DNA of 64,000 nt from Pseudoscleropodium purum (lineage: Eukaryota > Streptophyta > Bryopsida > Hypnales > Brachytheciaceae), in contig OZ017798.1 in the NCBI GenBank assembly GCA_963969395.1, positions 11,214,173 to 11,278,172 of the forward strand, written 5' to 3'. This document shows, piece by piece, positions 10,396 through 22,630 of this stretch. The stretch's first letter is position 1; every line of letters starts with the position of its first letter. The position numbers and the translations under genes were made by a program. The notes under the pieces were generated by a model. The model was not told the DNA's origin and did not search any database. It saw only the letters and a list, made by a program, of their open reading frames with translations.

Positions 10396-12068
10396 ATTTT
10401 TCTTTTTCTTTTTTTCTTTTTACAAAGTGGCAAAGTGGAAACACTAAATGTTATAGTGGTGCTCTAAATTTCAACATTTATCCACATATTGGATAGAAAA
10501 TATGACATTAGCACATATCATATATCCATAATTCTATGTTCATTCAAAATTAGGCGATTTCAGCTAAGATTTTTTATTTGTTTGAGGTTTTCTGGCGATT
10601 TTCGGCTCTTTTACTACCATTTTTGTTATAAGCTTGGTGCCACGCAAAAAAATTTGGTGCAATTTGATGACAAATTGTTGGAAAAAAACAACTGAAACCT
10701 GATACCATTTGTTTGAAATCTATCATTTTCTCTCTACATTAATCCATCCAATTTCTATGTTTCAATTTCAACAAGCATAGATACAAAAAGATGAGAAACG
10801 AGTCAAAAAAGGACTATAAAGGGTATTAATGGAATAAAAAGGTGACATAAATAAGAAATAAGAAGGGCATTGAAAGAGAGATAAAGAAAGAAGGAGCATC
10901 TCTAGTTCATTCTAACGAGTTTGATCTAGCAAATTTCTGATTTTTTATAAAAAAATTCAACGTCCTCTCAACTATAGTTTGCATCTCCATTTCTAGTTGA
11001 CCCAAACTTCCTTTGGAAGTCTACCGCCATATAGACATTTTTTTGCCATGTAGATAGTTTGTAGGGTGACAATTTTAAATTGTGTTTTTTAGTGTTAAGG
11101 GTTGAGAGATTAAATTCTTGGTTTCTTGAAATTTGATGGGTGGCCGGAAACCCACAACCTCTTGACCTTTAGCTATAGTGTGAAATGCCCCTTTATAATT
11201 TGATAGACACAGACTCTCTAAGGTGAAAACATCTAATTCCATCCATGCATCCATTTATGTACTTTAGATTTCCATTAAACTTTCTCAAGACTTCTTTTAA
11301 AGCGTCCTTGAAAAACATCATTGAAACGTCCCCATGCTTGTGAATGTTTTTGACTCCACCTCTAGAATAAAAACGTGCACACAAGTTCTAGCAGCAATGT
11401 TAGTGATTTTCAATGGTTTTCTCTGAATGTAGTGTTCTTTGGCCTTCCAAGCAATGGACACTTTGTTTTTTATGTTTCTTAATCAAATTTAGATACTTCC
11501 AAACTCACTAATTATAAAAGTTAGAACTTGGATAAATCAAACTATAAAGGAAAAAAACTAAATCTAATCTTATTTTTATGAATTTTTGGAATATAAACTT
11601 AACTAAGTCATTCTAATTAATGGGTTGGAGGTTGGAATTATAGTCTAAACTAACTAACAAATCAATCAAAATAAAGCAAAACTAACTAGCTAATGTTTTA
11701 GGGTTGTTTTAGGGATATTTTTTCTAATTAATCTAACAAATAGATTCTAATCTAAGGTTCCTAGAAAATTCTAAGACAAAATTTTTGGAAAGAGAGGAAT
11801 ATCAAGAGAGTTCAAAGAAGAAAAGGAAGGAATTTAGTGGTATTTGAGATTAAATAGCTTCTAACAAGTCAAAACTTGTTAGATAATACTTTTCTCAAGG
11901 TTTAGAGAATAAAGTCAAACCTTTGCCATGTGAGGGCAACCCTAAGCTAACTTCGACAAAAATCTTAACCTAAAATATTTCTTTTAGAACCATGGCTTTT
12001 TTGTTTGAAGGTTTCACCGTAATTCCAAGAGATTCAAGGCCAAAGCTTCACCGTGTGAGAGCGACCCT
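10396..12068. other. AT-rich intergenic DNA with repeat fragments
   Basis: No gene recognised. Around 11120-11192 there is a fragment resembling the foldback repeat F (a TTTGATGGGTGG box, CTTGACCTT and GTGTGAAATGCCCC). Phrases like GTGAGGGCAACCCTAAGCTAA recur at about 11930, 12050 and 13385, showing that the area to 13.5 kb is built from related pieces. Confidence 0.35.
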
Positions 12069-12420
12069 AGACTAAGGGCTACTTCACATATGGGCCCAAG
12101 ATTGAGAGTTCATCTGCCTCCACCAATCAAATTTCAGAAAACCTCGACTTTGGCCTCTCGACCCTTCATATAAGGCAGCACAATCCAAAGTCCATTGCCT
12201 TCCAAAGTACCTACATAGAAGCCCACGCTCCTACATGGCAATAGCCTCACGATGGACTTTCAACCAAAGTTTGGGTTGCTACAAAGTGTCGACCCAAACT
12301 TTGGTTGAGAGTTCGTCAAATTGCTCATTTATTATCCATTTTTTTGGACTCTCGTTCAAAGTTTGGCCATGAACTCCCACAGCCTCTCGACTTGGTCGGC
12401 CCCTGTGTGAAGCGCCCCTA
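12069..12420 (+). mobile_element. Foldback repeat F, copy with about 200 bp insertion
   Basis: The left part (12075-12150) matches the reverse complement of the right half of 56028-56156, including CTCCACCAATCAAATTTCAG. The right part (12361-12420) matches its other half, including CTCGACTTGGTCGGCCC and TGTGTGAAGCGCCCC. About 200 bp of unrelated sequence separates the halves here. Confidence 0.5.
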
Positions 12421-12458
12421 ATTCAATCAAGAGTTTGTTTGGGTTTTTAATTTCTAAA

Positions 12459-13120
12459 AGAGGTATGCATGACATTGTTTAAATTGAACTTTAGAATTAA
12501 AATCAAACCAATTTTTAGTATCCAAGTGTTTAATACCTAAAGGAAGTACGCATGACAATGTTTAAACCGAGCTTTAAGATTAAAATCAAATCAATTCTAA
12601 TATCCAAGTTTTTAATGCCTAAAGGAGGTACGTATGACAACGTTTAAACCAAACTTTAGGATTAAAATTAAACCAATTCTAGCATCCAAGTTTTTAATTT
12701 TCAAAGGAAGTACGCATGACAATGTTTAAACCGAGCTTTAAGATTAAAATCAAATCAATTCTAATATCCAAGTTTTTAATGCCTAAAGGAGGTACGTATG
12801 ACAACGTTTAAACCAAACTTTAGGATTAAAATTAAACCAATTCTAGCATCCAAGTTTTTAATTTTCAAAGGAAGTACGCATGACAATGTTTAAACCGAGC
12901 TTTAAGATTAAAATCAAATCAATTCTAATATCCAAGTTTTTAATGTCTAAAGGAGGTACGTATGACAACGTTTAAACCAAACTTTAGGATTAAAATTAAA
13001 CCAATTCTAGCATCCAAGTTTTTAATTTTCAAAGGAAGTACGTATGACAACATTTAAACTGAACTTTTAGAATTGAAATTAAACCAACTCTATTGTATAA
13101 TGCGAGTTGATCAAAAGTTT
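12459..13120 (+). repeat. Tandem array of 82-bp monomers arranged as 165-bp dimers
   Basis: The anchor AGGTA/AAGTA CG(C/T)ATGACAA recurs at about 12459, 12542, 12624, 12707, 12788, 12870, 12952 and 13034, giving a monomer of 81-83 bp. Two monomer types alternate: one with GGAAGTACGCATGACAATG and ACCGAGCTTTAAG, the other with GGAGGTACGTATGACAACG and ACCAAACTTTAGG. Neighbouring dimers are nearly identical, whereas the outermost monomers are more diverged, as expected of unequal exchange in the centre of an array. A partial monomer lies at about 13463-13500. Confidence 0.9.
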
Positions 13121-15493
13121 TAATTAAAAACCTTTTGGTAAAGACTAGCTTTGCCGCCTTAAGGTTTTTAAATTAAAGTACATGTTTCAATGCCACAATT
13201 AATGAGTTTGGGAACCCAACTCTCAATATTCTAAAAAAACACAATCAAACAAATTTAATAGCTTCAGCAACTTGTTCAGTCAAAACTCTGTTGTGCGGAG
13301 GCAACTCTAGGCACTAACAAAGAGATTATCCTTTAATTATAGAGAATTCTTAAGGAAACAATTCTTGTTTGGGCAGAGCTTCTACACTTGGGGGCAATCC
13401 CAAGCTAAGTCTCACAAATCAAGGTTTTTATTCAAGTTATTTTTAAAAGTTTGCACAAATAGAGGAGGTACATATGACAACGTTTGAATCAAACTCTAAA
13501 TCTCACCAAACTTTTAGGAACAATTTGAATGACCCCTGTTCCACAACAATATACACACAAATTCCAAAAGTCATAGAAAACGTACCACTATCGTTAGAAC
13601 AAAGGAAAGTATCACAACTAATCTAATCAAGTGTATTTAAGGCTAAATGAGAATAATTCGGAATTAAATGAGAAAGGAGATCAAAATCAAGTGAACAAAA
13701 AGAAAGAGAGAATGAAAGAAAGAATTAAGGCAAAAGGTCGGCTCAATGGCCTAAGTAAGCTCTTCTACCAACATATCGCTATCTAGAATGAAAGAAAAAC
13801 ATGATGCTTAAATCTTGGAGGAAGGTCCTTATATACTAGTTGCAAAGGATCCATCACCAAGATTCACAGTGGACTTTTCACCTTATTACCACAAAATATT
13901 TACCTAAACTATCCTAATCTACCCCTACATGTTTGTCTATTAAATCTTTGTTTAATTAAAAAGAAGGTTCTCAAGCAAATTCCTTACCAAAAGGAAGGTT
14001 CTCAAGCAAGTTCTTCAAAAGCTCTAATTAGCCTTGGAAATAATGCCTAAACCAAATCTATTGATTTTTGAAAGATTTTGTGAAATCAAATCCTAATTAA
14101 CTCTAGAATTTTTGTGTTTAATCTAAAGTCAATTCCTAAATAACCTTTAAAAAGTCAAAATTTGAAAATTAAATTAAATCAAATTTTAGATTTGCTTTAA
14201 AATATTTAGGAATTTAACTTTAACTTACCACAATTTACACTAAAAAAAGTTAAATTATGAGTTGACCCTCTCTATCTTTTAAGGAATAATTCAAAACACA
14301 AAACCAATTGTGCCATTGCATTTAGATGACCCAAATTAGTCTTCAAAATCCCCTTGTCCTTTTTCCTAAGTTGTTCTTCATTGTAAAAACTACTCACAGT
14401 AATTCCAAAGAAAAGTTAAAATTTTAACTTTTGAAATTCTTGGTTTTTGAAGAATCTGAGTAGCTAGGGTTGTTTAGAAGGTTCAAGAAAGTAAGAAAAA
14501 AATGCCTTGTTCACAATAATCAAACACCATTAGCTCCTTGTTTGCCAATCAACCTGCCGCCATGTTGTAATTTCTTGAAAAATCCAACGTCATTGTTGAT
14601 TCTGATACTTCTACTTATCAAAAAGTTTTCTAACTTGACAAGGCGTTTTATTAACATACAAAATACTATTGTAATTTTTAGTGGGATTTTACTGCATTCT
14701 AGGTAATTTCTATGAATTTATCAACAACTTCAAATGGGGTTGACTTTTCATAGAATCATCATGGAAGCTTGTAAAATCTCGAAACTTTTTGGGCAATCTT
14801 TAGGGAATTTCAAAAACCTGAGGGCAAAATCTTTAGGGCAAAACCAAACCTCCAATTGCATTATTTATGGAGATGCTAAAATTAACAACTTTGTAATAAT
14901 TTTCACCCAAGGGGGAAATTATTCTAGTATTGAGATTTGTTGTAGATGACTGGCTCCTCTATTGATCTTTTGGCATGCTTTTATCCAAAAGCACTTCTTT
15001 GTAAGCTCCATTCTTCTTTTCTTCTTTTCTTCCATCTACTCTTGATTTTGGTTGATATTTATTATTTAGTAGTTTCCTGTAAGACAAATATAACTAATCC
15101 AAATTCTTTACAATTTGGATTCTACAGACTCTTGGATTCTCTATACCTAAAAATAGACTATCATGCTTAGCTAGATTGTCACATGCACCTTAGTAGTCAT
15201 TTGTTATATGAACAAGATACTAGGTTTGACTAATTCTCGTATCCTCACTTTCACTCAAAACTACTAATTTACCCTCACAATGTCTCAACTAATACTTAGA
15301 AGTATAGAAACATATTGAGAAGCATATTTCCTACTTCCAAGAAGACTCTTCATTCCATTGGCAAGGACTCCTACTAATTCCACTGAAATAGTGGAATTTA
15401 TGCATAATTGCATAAATATTTGCTAAAGTGTTGCAAACATTGGCAAAAAATAATTCCAGAGCTTCAAGTGCCAACTTAAGGGCTCACAATGCT
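13121..15493. other. AT-rich intergenic DNA
   Basis: One isolated monomer fragment of the 82-bp repeat at about 13463-13500. Short open frames at 14470-14706 and 14734-15170 have no recognisable motif. Confidence 0.35.
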
Positions 15494-16406
15494 CAATCCC
15501 TAAAGTTCTTTGATTGTGTTTTCACCCAAAATGCTTCGAAACTACCATTTTTATGACAAGTACTAATCTTTTTAAATATTTTTGAACACATCCAACTATA
15601 GGATCTTGGAATACGTTATTTTGAAAAAATGTAGAAAAAATTTCAGAATCTCCACCTCATAGGTTGCAAGATGTTAGTGTTTCAATTGACAAAAATCCTC
15701 TTTGGGGACTTGTAAAATTGTTCAAGGTCACATTTGTATGAATTTTTTTTTTAAATGGTCGAAAATCTTTGGATTCATTCTTCAAGGCAAGTTTTCTACA
15801 TGCTTGAAAAATATCAAATCATTTGGAATTGTACAAGATATAAGAAAAAAATAGTAAATAAAAAGAAGTAGAGAACCATTTAAAATACTAAATTGTTAAG
15901 AATTTAGTGAAGGAATTGCAAAATGCCAATCCCAATGGTTGAAATGTTGTAATAAACAATCTACATTCAATTTGTTTGTTTTTCAAAAAATATTGAATAT
16001 TGAGTTAAATAATGGACTTCAAAGTTTATTTTAGACTAAAGAATCAATAACTACCCGCAAACTACAACTCTTTATAACTTTCATGTCATTGATCAAAACG
16101 GAATGATTCAAAACTTCTTACTTATACATAAATCTTGGAAAACCAATTTCAGATTTTTGTTTCTCTAAAAAAAAGTGATTTTTTTAATTAGCCCTAATTG
16201 CCCAGCAAAGGCAAAAAAACACATATCATACAGTAACTTTTTAACCATGTAGTTAAAAGCTATGAAAATTGTTGGGCCTTGTAGCTACTCCTTGTTCCTA
16301 TGTTGTTTGAAAATTTCAGCAAAATAAAATAAGAACTTCATTTGTAGTGAGCTGTTCAAAATTGCTATATTGCCAAAGAAACGTAGCTTGGTCCTTTAGG
16401 GATTAA
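15494..16406 (+). mobile_element. TTAA-flanked transposon, family B, old copy
   Basis: Left end TCAATCCCTAAAGTTC and right end GGTCCTTTAGGGATTAA; the left TTAA has mutated to TCAA. The interior follows family B in order, including GGAATTGTACAAGATATA and the GTAATAAACAAT box. Divergence from 59606-60525 is clearly higher than that of 1703-2624. Confidence 0.75.
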
Positions 16407-16559
16407 TTGTGATTGGCATATATATGACCTATATGACGATTATAGTAGTCTAGGGTGCTTCTACTTTGAAAATTCATAAAAATTATATGTCATATCTGAA
16501 AAATCTATGTTTTTAAATCCATGTTTTTCAATTGTTAATATTATAATATTTTTAAAGTA

Positions 16560-17460
16560 TCTCTAATTATGTTGGATTGCTTATTTTGACAGTTTCGGGT
16601 GCTTCCACCCTATGTATTGCGTCCCTGTTGTTGCTCTTCTTACATTGTATTGCGGGTTAGTAGTTTGTTGTTTTGTCTTTGTGTTGTCTTGTTCCTCCTC
16701 CCACCAGGCTACTCGTGGTCGGTGGTTTTGTATAGGGCAATGCTCAAAGAAGAGGGCATTGCATGATGGAAAGGGCCAACAAGGAAGGTGGAGGCTCTTT
16801 CATCACGCAATTCTTGATGATGAGAAGCTTTCCCTGGCAGAACGTAAATGAACATAATGAAAATTCCATCTTTGCTAGTGAAGTTCCGTTTCATTCATGC
16901 CCCCAAAAATTAAAAATAACAAAAATGAGGATCCAGACGACGACGACGACGACTTGGCTGGTCGCCATCATCATGTCTTTTTTACTTTTGAATCATAATT
17001 GGAATTGGAAGGCAACTGAAAGCTTCCTGGCTTCCTGACTTCCTGCCCTCACCTCTGGAGTCTGGAATGTATTGTGGCAGAACATGTTTACTCATGTGCA
17101 ACAACAACTGAATTGACGGCATACTTCTCAACATTATTAACTTATGTAAGTTAGTAATAACTTGAGCTGCAGGTGCAACAGCATCTGGCCTTCACAACAA
17201 TCACAAGTAAGATATAATTGGCTTAACTTATCTTAAGTTAACTTTTGTTTGTCAACCTTCACGTAGCTGAATTTTTTAAGCCTGTTTCTGTGGAGGAAGG
17301 AGACTTCTGTCCATCTTGCAAGTGTCAATGGAGAGTTTGAAATTGCTCTGGGCCACTGGCACCATGAAAATAGACAGATCACTAATTCGCTGTTACCGTC
17401 ATTTATGTAAAAGTCCTTTGGGTCACTTGCTGTGATGATAATGTGAATCATGTGTGAACT
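16560..17460 (+). other. Small higher-complexity patch with a signal-peptide-like frame
   Basis: This patch is less AT-rich and less repetitive than its surroundings. An open frame at 16763-17038 ends in a segment starting at the ATG at 16925: MRIQTTTTTTWLVAIIMS, followed by FLLL and a short polar tail to a stop. That is a charged start plus a hydrophobic core, as in secretory signal peptides. A run of ACG triplets (16935-16951) encodes the threonines. No downstream exon was identified, so this is a candidate gene remnant or first exon at best. Confidence 0.2.
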
Positions 17461-20214
17461 CTTAACTTATCCATCCTAACTTGTTTTCTTTTGTTATGAT
17501 TTATACTTTACATGAAGTCAGTGACCAGAGAAGGAAGAGATCACGGATTTCTTTGTTTTTTAATCTGTTGGAGTCACTCACTCTCTTTATGTTTTAAATT
17601 TTCCCTTGAAAAAAATAGGAAACAATGGTGAACTTCTTGAATTTGATGGATAGTATTTGAATGAAAAATAAAGTAGGAAAGGTGAAAGAAAGAAATGACA
17701 GAAGATTGCATGATTTCCGGTTATGGATTAAAAAAATTAGGTCGTAAATAGATTGTGCACATCACCAAACTTATTGAACCACACCACACCAACACACAAC
17801 TCAGATAATTTGATGACATGCTAAGAAGTTATAACTCGTAGCAAAGCCTTGGGTGTTTTTTTTAACAATAAGAATGTTTTTATGTTTTGTTTTTTTAAAC
17901 ATGTGGACAATTTCCATTGTCAATAAGATAGTTTTGTAGACAGGCTATGGTTGCTTTTTTTCTTTTTCTTTTTTGAAAGAAAGGTGGCCATTAAAAACCA
18001 AAAAGAAGGAACAACAACTAATAAGATGGGATATTCAACCTCAAAGGGAAGTTGAGGGAAAGATACCACTCTAGCTTGTGCCAAGTTTCAGAACAAAAAG
18101 CTCCATTTTTACACCAAGTGTTCAACTATGGTTGCTTTCTTACTTACAAGAAATTGGAGCTCATGCCTTGTGATGAACTTATAAGCTTTGTGGCCACACT
18201 TTTCAAACCACCTAATAGTACATGCCAATTTATAAGTAAAGAAGGCATGTTTGATACATATTGTGTTGCAGCTCTCAAGGTGGACTTGACTTCTAAACGT
18301 AGGCCTCAACATTCTAATAGAATTTGGATCAAATTTTCTAGTACTTGGTTAATAACCCCCAATCCTAGCTACTAGTGATGGTGATTCTATTAGATGGAAC
18401 AAAGAGGGTCCCCCTCTTTGTTTGTTCACTTAGCCTTTGGTTCTTGTTTCTACTTTTTCTTTTCTTTTGCTCATGTTCTCTTCATTTGTCCAACCTTTGG
18501 CTTGGTGGTTACTTTGTTCCTTTCAATACAATGGTTTTTATTTGTTATAAAAAAAAAAGTGTCACTAATCCAAAACTGCCATCATCACTATGAGTACATC
18601 TCCAAAATCAATATGTATCTATTTGGAAGTAACAATTTGGGAACATCTACCAAAAAAACTTTGAACCTTCATAACTTTTGCATACAATATCCAAATGTTG
18701 CATTTTTTGGTGTATTGGGGGCTCTTTTCACTTACTAGTAAGAAAGTATGGAAATTTGACCAGTCTAATAATAATAATTAAGCGTGGCATCAAAAAGAGG
18801 TGGTTTGGGGGATACCCACCATAGTTTGTTTTTTCTTCATTTATCCTAGATTGTGTAAAAAGTGGTTTTCACTAGAGTGATGAAATGAAGCTATCTTCAT
18901 CCATGAGAAAAGATGGAAATATGAAAGATATGAATCCAATCTATGTTTTTCATCCAAAATTTAAAAAACACTATCTAATAGTTAGGTGTTTAGGAGCACC
19001 TAATAATAAGGTAGATAGATCTTTTATGGCATATCTATCATGGACCAAAGCTCAATTCTAATTCCTAGTCCTTGAATCAATTTTGCTCTCTTGCATTCTA
19101 ATGTAGTAGAAATGTAATTGGGATTCCAAGTTTTGGAATTAGATTGATAAATCACCATTTTATGAATTCAATGAACACTAACATATGACCTACCCAAGGC
19201 AAAAGATTCCTACATTATTCCACAATGTAAAGAGACACTTTTAGATTTTTATTGGAACCATGTAGGGAAAATGTAAAGACACATTACCACCCTAAAGAGC
19301 AAAAATAGTTCCTTCTAGGTAGTCCACAATGGGAAGCTATGTGATTTTGCTTTGACCACCAATAATATATCATTTGATTTTCTAAAAACAAATTGACCAA
19401 AATATTTGTAGAATATTACTTGATTTTCCATTTTTTTTGTATAAGAAATTTGTGAATCCAATAACTAAAACTATGCACAATGATCAAATGGACCACAATG
19501 GACTTTCTACCGTAGCGCAAGGACATAGTTTCAAAAGGCCCATATAAGGTAGTCAAGTCTATTACCACCTTGATTAGCAATCTAAATGTATTGAGGCCAA
19601 CTCTAAAAGAGGCACATATTTTTCAAAGGGGTGTGCTTATTTCACAAATCAAACCCAAGTGGAATTATAATTTTTTGATTGAAATCATGACTTTTTGAAG
19701 TGGTCTACCTTGAAATTACAAAAATACTCATAGAGTGGAGTCATGAACATCCTATAAACAACCCATAACTACTCTCTCACATATTCAATTGAACTTTAAG
19801 TGTTTGAAAAATGAACAAATTTAGAGGAGTTCTTGGAGGGAATTGGAGCTAAAAATAAGATGATGGAATTAGGAGTTGGTTGAAATGGATTGGCTCACTT
19901 GAAACATTAGCTTGGTATTGGATAATGAAAAGCACTCAATAAACTCCCCCCTACTAAAGATGATGAAATTCATTATTTATTAGAGATCGAAATTCCATAA
20001 TTTGAAATTCAATACCCTTGTTAGCTAGGAGACGTCAACAAAAACAAAATTAATCAACTACAAAATGGGAAGCAACTTTTTTCTGGAAAACTGAAAGGGT
20101 CTATCTCCAAGGCCAAGCCTCATTCATCCCAATCCTTTGTGCCTAGAGAGTCCAACGAGACCGGGCTCTCACATTGTAGCTTCAAACTCAACAACCTTCT
20201 ATATCCTCCTATTA
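17461..20214. other. AT-rich intergenic DNA
   Basis: No gene or transposon recognised. An open frame at 18052-18375 (107 codons, starting at TTG) has several cysteines but no motif I recognise. Confidence 0.35.
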
Positions 20215-20940
20215 AATTAGGCTTGTTTTGTTTTGTTTGTTTCGTTGAGATCTCTTAGATCATGCATCTCTCGTTCTCGTGTTTAGTATCGTCGGAAAGC
20301 CTTTGGTGAGGAGGGGTGCATGGTCTTGGTTTCTTGGCATTTTGATATAGGGTGTGAAAGTTATTGAATTTTGAAGTTTTATGAATTAAAAAATTAGAGA
20401 GTTATTTTTTCTTTTCTTTTGACCGTAGCAACAATACAGGGCACACTAGTCCATATCCTAAGTTACATTGTTTTGTTTTGTTTGCTACATTGAGATCTCT
20501 AGAGTTTTGTGCCTCTTGGTTGCATTCTTTGTACCATTAGAAAGCCCATGGTGAAGAAGGGCGCACAAGCTTTGTTTCATGGCATTTGGATCAATGGCAT
20601 GAAAGTTATTGAATTTCAAAGTTTTGATGAATTGAAAAAAATTGCTTTTATTTTCATTTTGACTGAGGCAACAACACGGGGCACACTAATTTATACCCGG
20701 AATTAAGTTGTTTGTTTGTTTATTCATTCGTTACGGTGAGATCTCTAAAATCGTGCATTCCCGGGCATGTCATAGTACCATTGGAAAGCTCTCTACTTGG
20801 TGCATGGGCTTGGTTTCATGACGTTTCAACCTATGGTGTGAAAGTTATGAATTTTTGAGTTTTTTTTGAATTAAAAAAATTACAAAACCATTTTTTCTTT
20901 GCTATTGACCTTGGCATAACTGCTGTAGTGTGTTCCATGA
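20215..20940 (+). repeat. Tandem array of 245-bp unit, three copies
   Basis: The landmark GAGATCTC recurs at 20247, 20492 and 20738, a period of 245-246 bp. Each unit continues through a CATTRGAAAGC-like box, a GTGCATGG/GCACAAGC box, GTGAAAGTTATTGAATTT and a GGGCACACTA box. Units are diverged from one another. A second array of two units lies at 45700-46190. The array abuts the GC-richer gene island. Confidence 0.85.
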
Positions 20941-22496
20941 AAAAAAAGAGCAACACCAACCTAAAATTTTGTAACAAAACAGCGTTCCAGTCCCAGTGAA
21001 AGTGAGTTCAGCGAACTCACGGAACCCCTGACCTTCAGCCACGTTACGGGGTTCTTCCGTGAGTTTGTTGAGTTCATCCAGCGTACGTGAGAATAGGAAC
21101 CTCTCGCCGCATCCTCCCTCTCCCGAATTTTGTTTGTTGTCTTCCCACTTTCCAACGAATCATTGCTCCCAAAAGAAAACTTTGATTGGGTCTTTCCAGA
21201 GATTTCAGGGGAGGCTTCCAGTTTTCGTGGAGTTTGGTCAAAGGGGAGGTCGCCAGCCAAGTCTTCGGGCTGCCGGGTACAGAAACAGAAACAGAAACAG
21301 TGTTCCTGAACTGGAACTGATGAAAGTCCGAGGAACTGAAGTAAATTCCTGGATCCGACAGTAAACTGTCACTTCTTAATAACTGACTCTCCAATTAAAG
21401 TTTAACCTCCGATTCAGAGCTGAATTGACCAAAGAAGGCTTAGTTAAGCTTAATCCCAGATTAGTTTTTAAGCAACCGGTAATCATGCATTCCGCTAAAA
21501 GCTCCTGCTAGCCGAGCGCCCGAGCAGAGGAGAGCCGATGGACGATGATGAAGAAAAGCCACAAGCTTCGCGATGAGGAACTCCCGGATTTGGAGCACCG
21601 CAGTGGAAGTGGAGCTCCTGTCCTAGTTCACAGAGAAAAAAAAGAAAGGAAACCCAAACCGGAAGGACTGACAAAGTCACACTCAAAGTCACGAAACTAA
21701 AACAATAAGTTAAGCTTAGAGCTGGACTCAAGGAGAGAGACGGAAGCCTATCGTCTTTTTCCTCTTTGACTCGGACCTTCCCTTCCCTTCCCTTCCCTTC
21801 CCCTTACAGACTGTCGAAGTTGTAGGTAAGGTAGGACGGAAACAAAGTTACCGCTCATCGATACTCCCCCCGTTGATCTTCCGAGTTGGTGCGTGCGGTG
21901 GCGTTGGAGTCCACCACACGCTGCGTGACGGTCAAATTGGGTACTGAGTGTGTGCAGTTCGGCAGATATTTGGGGTGCTTTTCATGGGGTTCACGGAGCT
22001 TAGACTTTGGGTATGAAAGAGACAGAGCCCGTGGTTCAGTTTGACGAGAACGGGAGGTGATTTGCCGTTGAAACTGGAGGGGGATGATGAACTGGGATTC
22101 CTTAAAACGAGTTGGCTGATCATGCACAGCCAGGGTAGGATCCGGGCCGCCGGATATGGAGAATTGCGCTCGTGCGGGTGCTTGATTTGAGTGAGCTTGT
22201 TCAGAGGCTATGGTGCTCACGAGGTTGGGAGGATTGAAGCTACTTGTGGAGGGTATGGCTAATCCCGATTCTGCGTTCTTTTCGTGGTTTAGTTGCAAGA
22301 CATCGATGGTGGTGGTTTTACCAGGGCTTTTTGAGAAAGAGGCGACTTTGAGGGAGAAGCTGTGGAGGTCGTCTTTATGAATCCTGTCCATTTCGGGGTA
22401 CGGCGCCCAATTGCATGTGGTGCAATGTACCAGAATTCTGGCCGTGAATTCGAGCTCTGGGGAGTAACTTAGTTGTTGTCCCTTGACAAAAAAACC
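20941..22496. other. GC-rich upstream flank of the receptor kinase gene
   Basis: Base composition rises sharply here. It holds an ACAGAA triplication (21279-21301) and a TTCCC pentamer run (21778-21805), both of the kind seen in plant promoters and leaders. Overlapping open frames at 20961-21394 occur on both strands, mostly with non-ATG starts, and carry no domain I recognise. Confidence 0.4.
21855..22391 (-). CDS. Open frame of 178 codons, divergent to the receptor kinase; uncertain
   Basis: It starts with ATG at 22391 and runs uninterrupted to TGA at 21855, which is long for this window. It is rich in Ser, Pro, Gln and Asn, with no hydrophobic segment, no cysteine pattern and no motif I recognise. 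It lies head to head with the receptor kinase gene, separated by about 240 bp from that gene's proposed start. It may be a real small gene, a first exon, or a chance frame in GC-rich promoter DNA. Function unknown. Confidence 0.25.
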   Translation of the reverse strand: MDRIHKDDLHSFSLKVASFSKSPGKTTTIDVLQLNHEKNAESGLAIPSTSSFNPPNLVSTIASEQAHSNQAPARAQFSISGGPDPTLAVHDQPTRFKESQFIIPLQFQRQITSRSRQTEPRALSLSYPKSKLREPHEKHPKYLPNCTHSVPNLTVTQRVVDSNATARTNSEDQRGEYR

Positions 22497-22505
22497 TATT
22501 TAAAA
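22497..22505 (+). promoter_or_regulatory. Possible TATA box of the receptor kinase gene
   Basis: TATTTAAAA, the best TATA-like match in the GC-rich flank. It lies 59 bp before the in-frame ATG at 22556 and 134 bp before the ATG at 22631. Transcription starting about 30 bp downstream would give a short leader. Confidence 0.3.
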
Positions 22506-22630
22506 GGGATGGTTAGGACTGCCCAGGACATGTGGACCGTGTGGCGCTTGGAGATATGAAATGGGCGGCTGCAGATGAGCACAACTGCAAGCACCCAGTC
22601 TACCTACCTGGGGCTAATTGCAGCTGGAGA

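Noticed and set aside
11800..13600. LTR retrotransposon
   Set aside because: Repeated phrases are present, but no matching long terminal repeats, primer-binding site or gag-pol domain could be seen.
18052..18375. 107-codon open frame as a gene
   Set aside because: It begins at TTG, has no recognisable motif, no splice context and lies in AT-rich repeat-like sequence.
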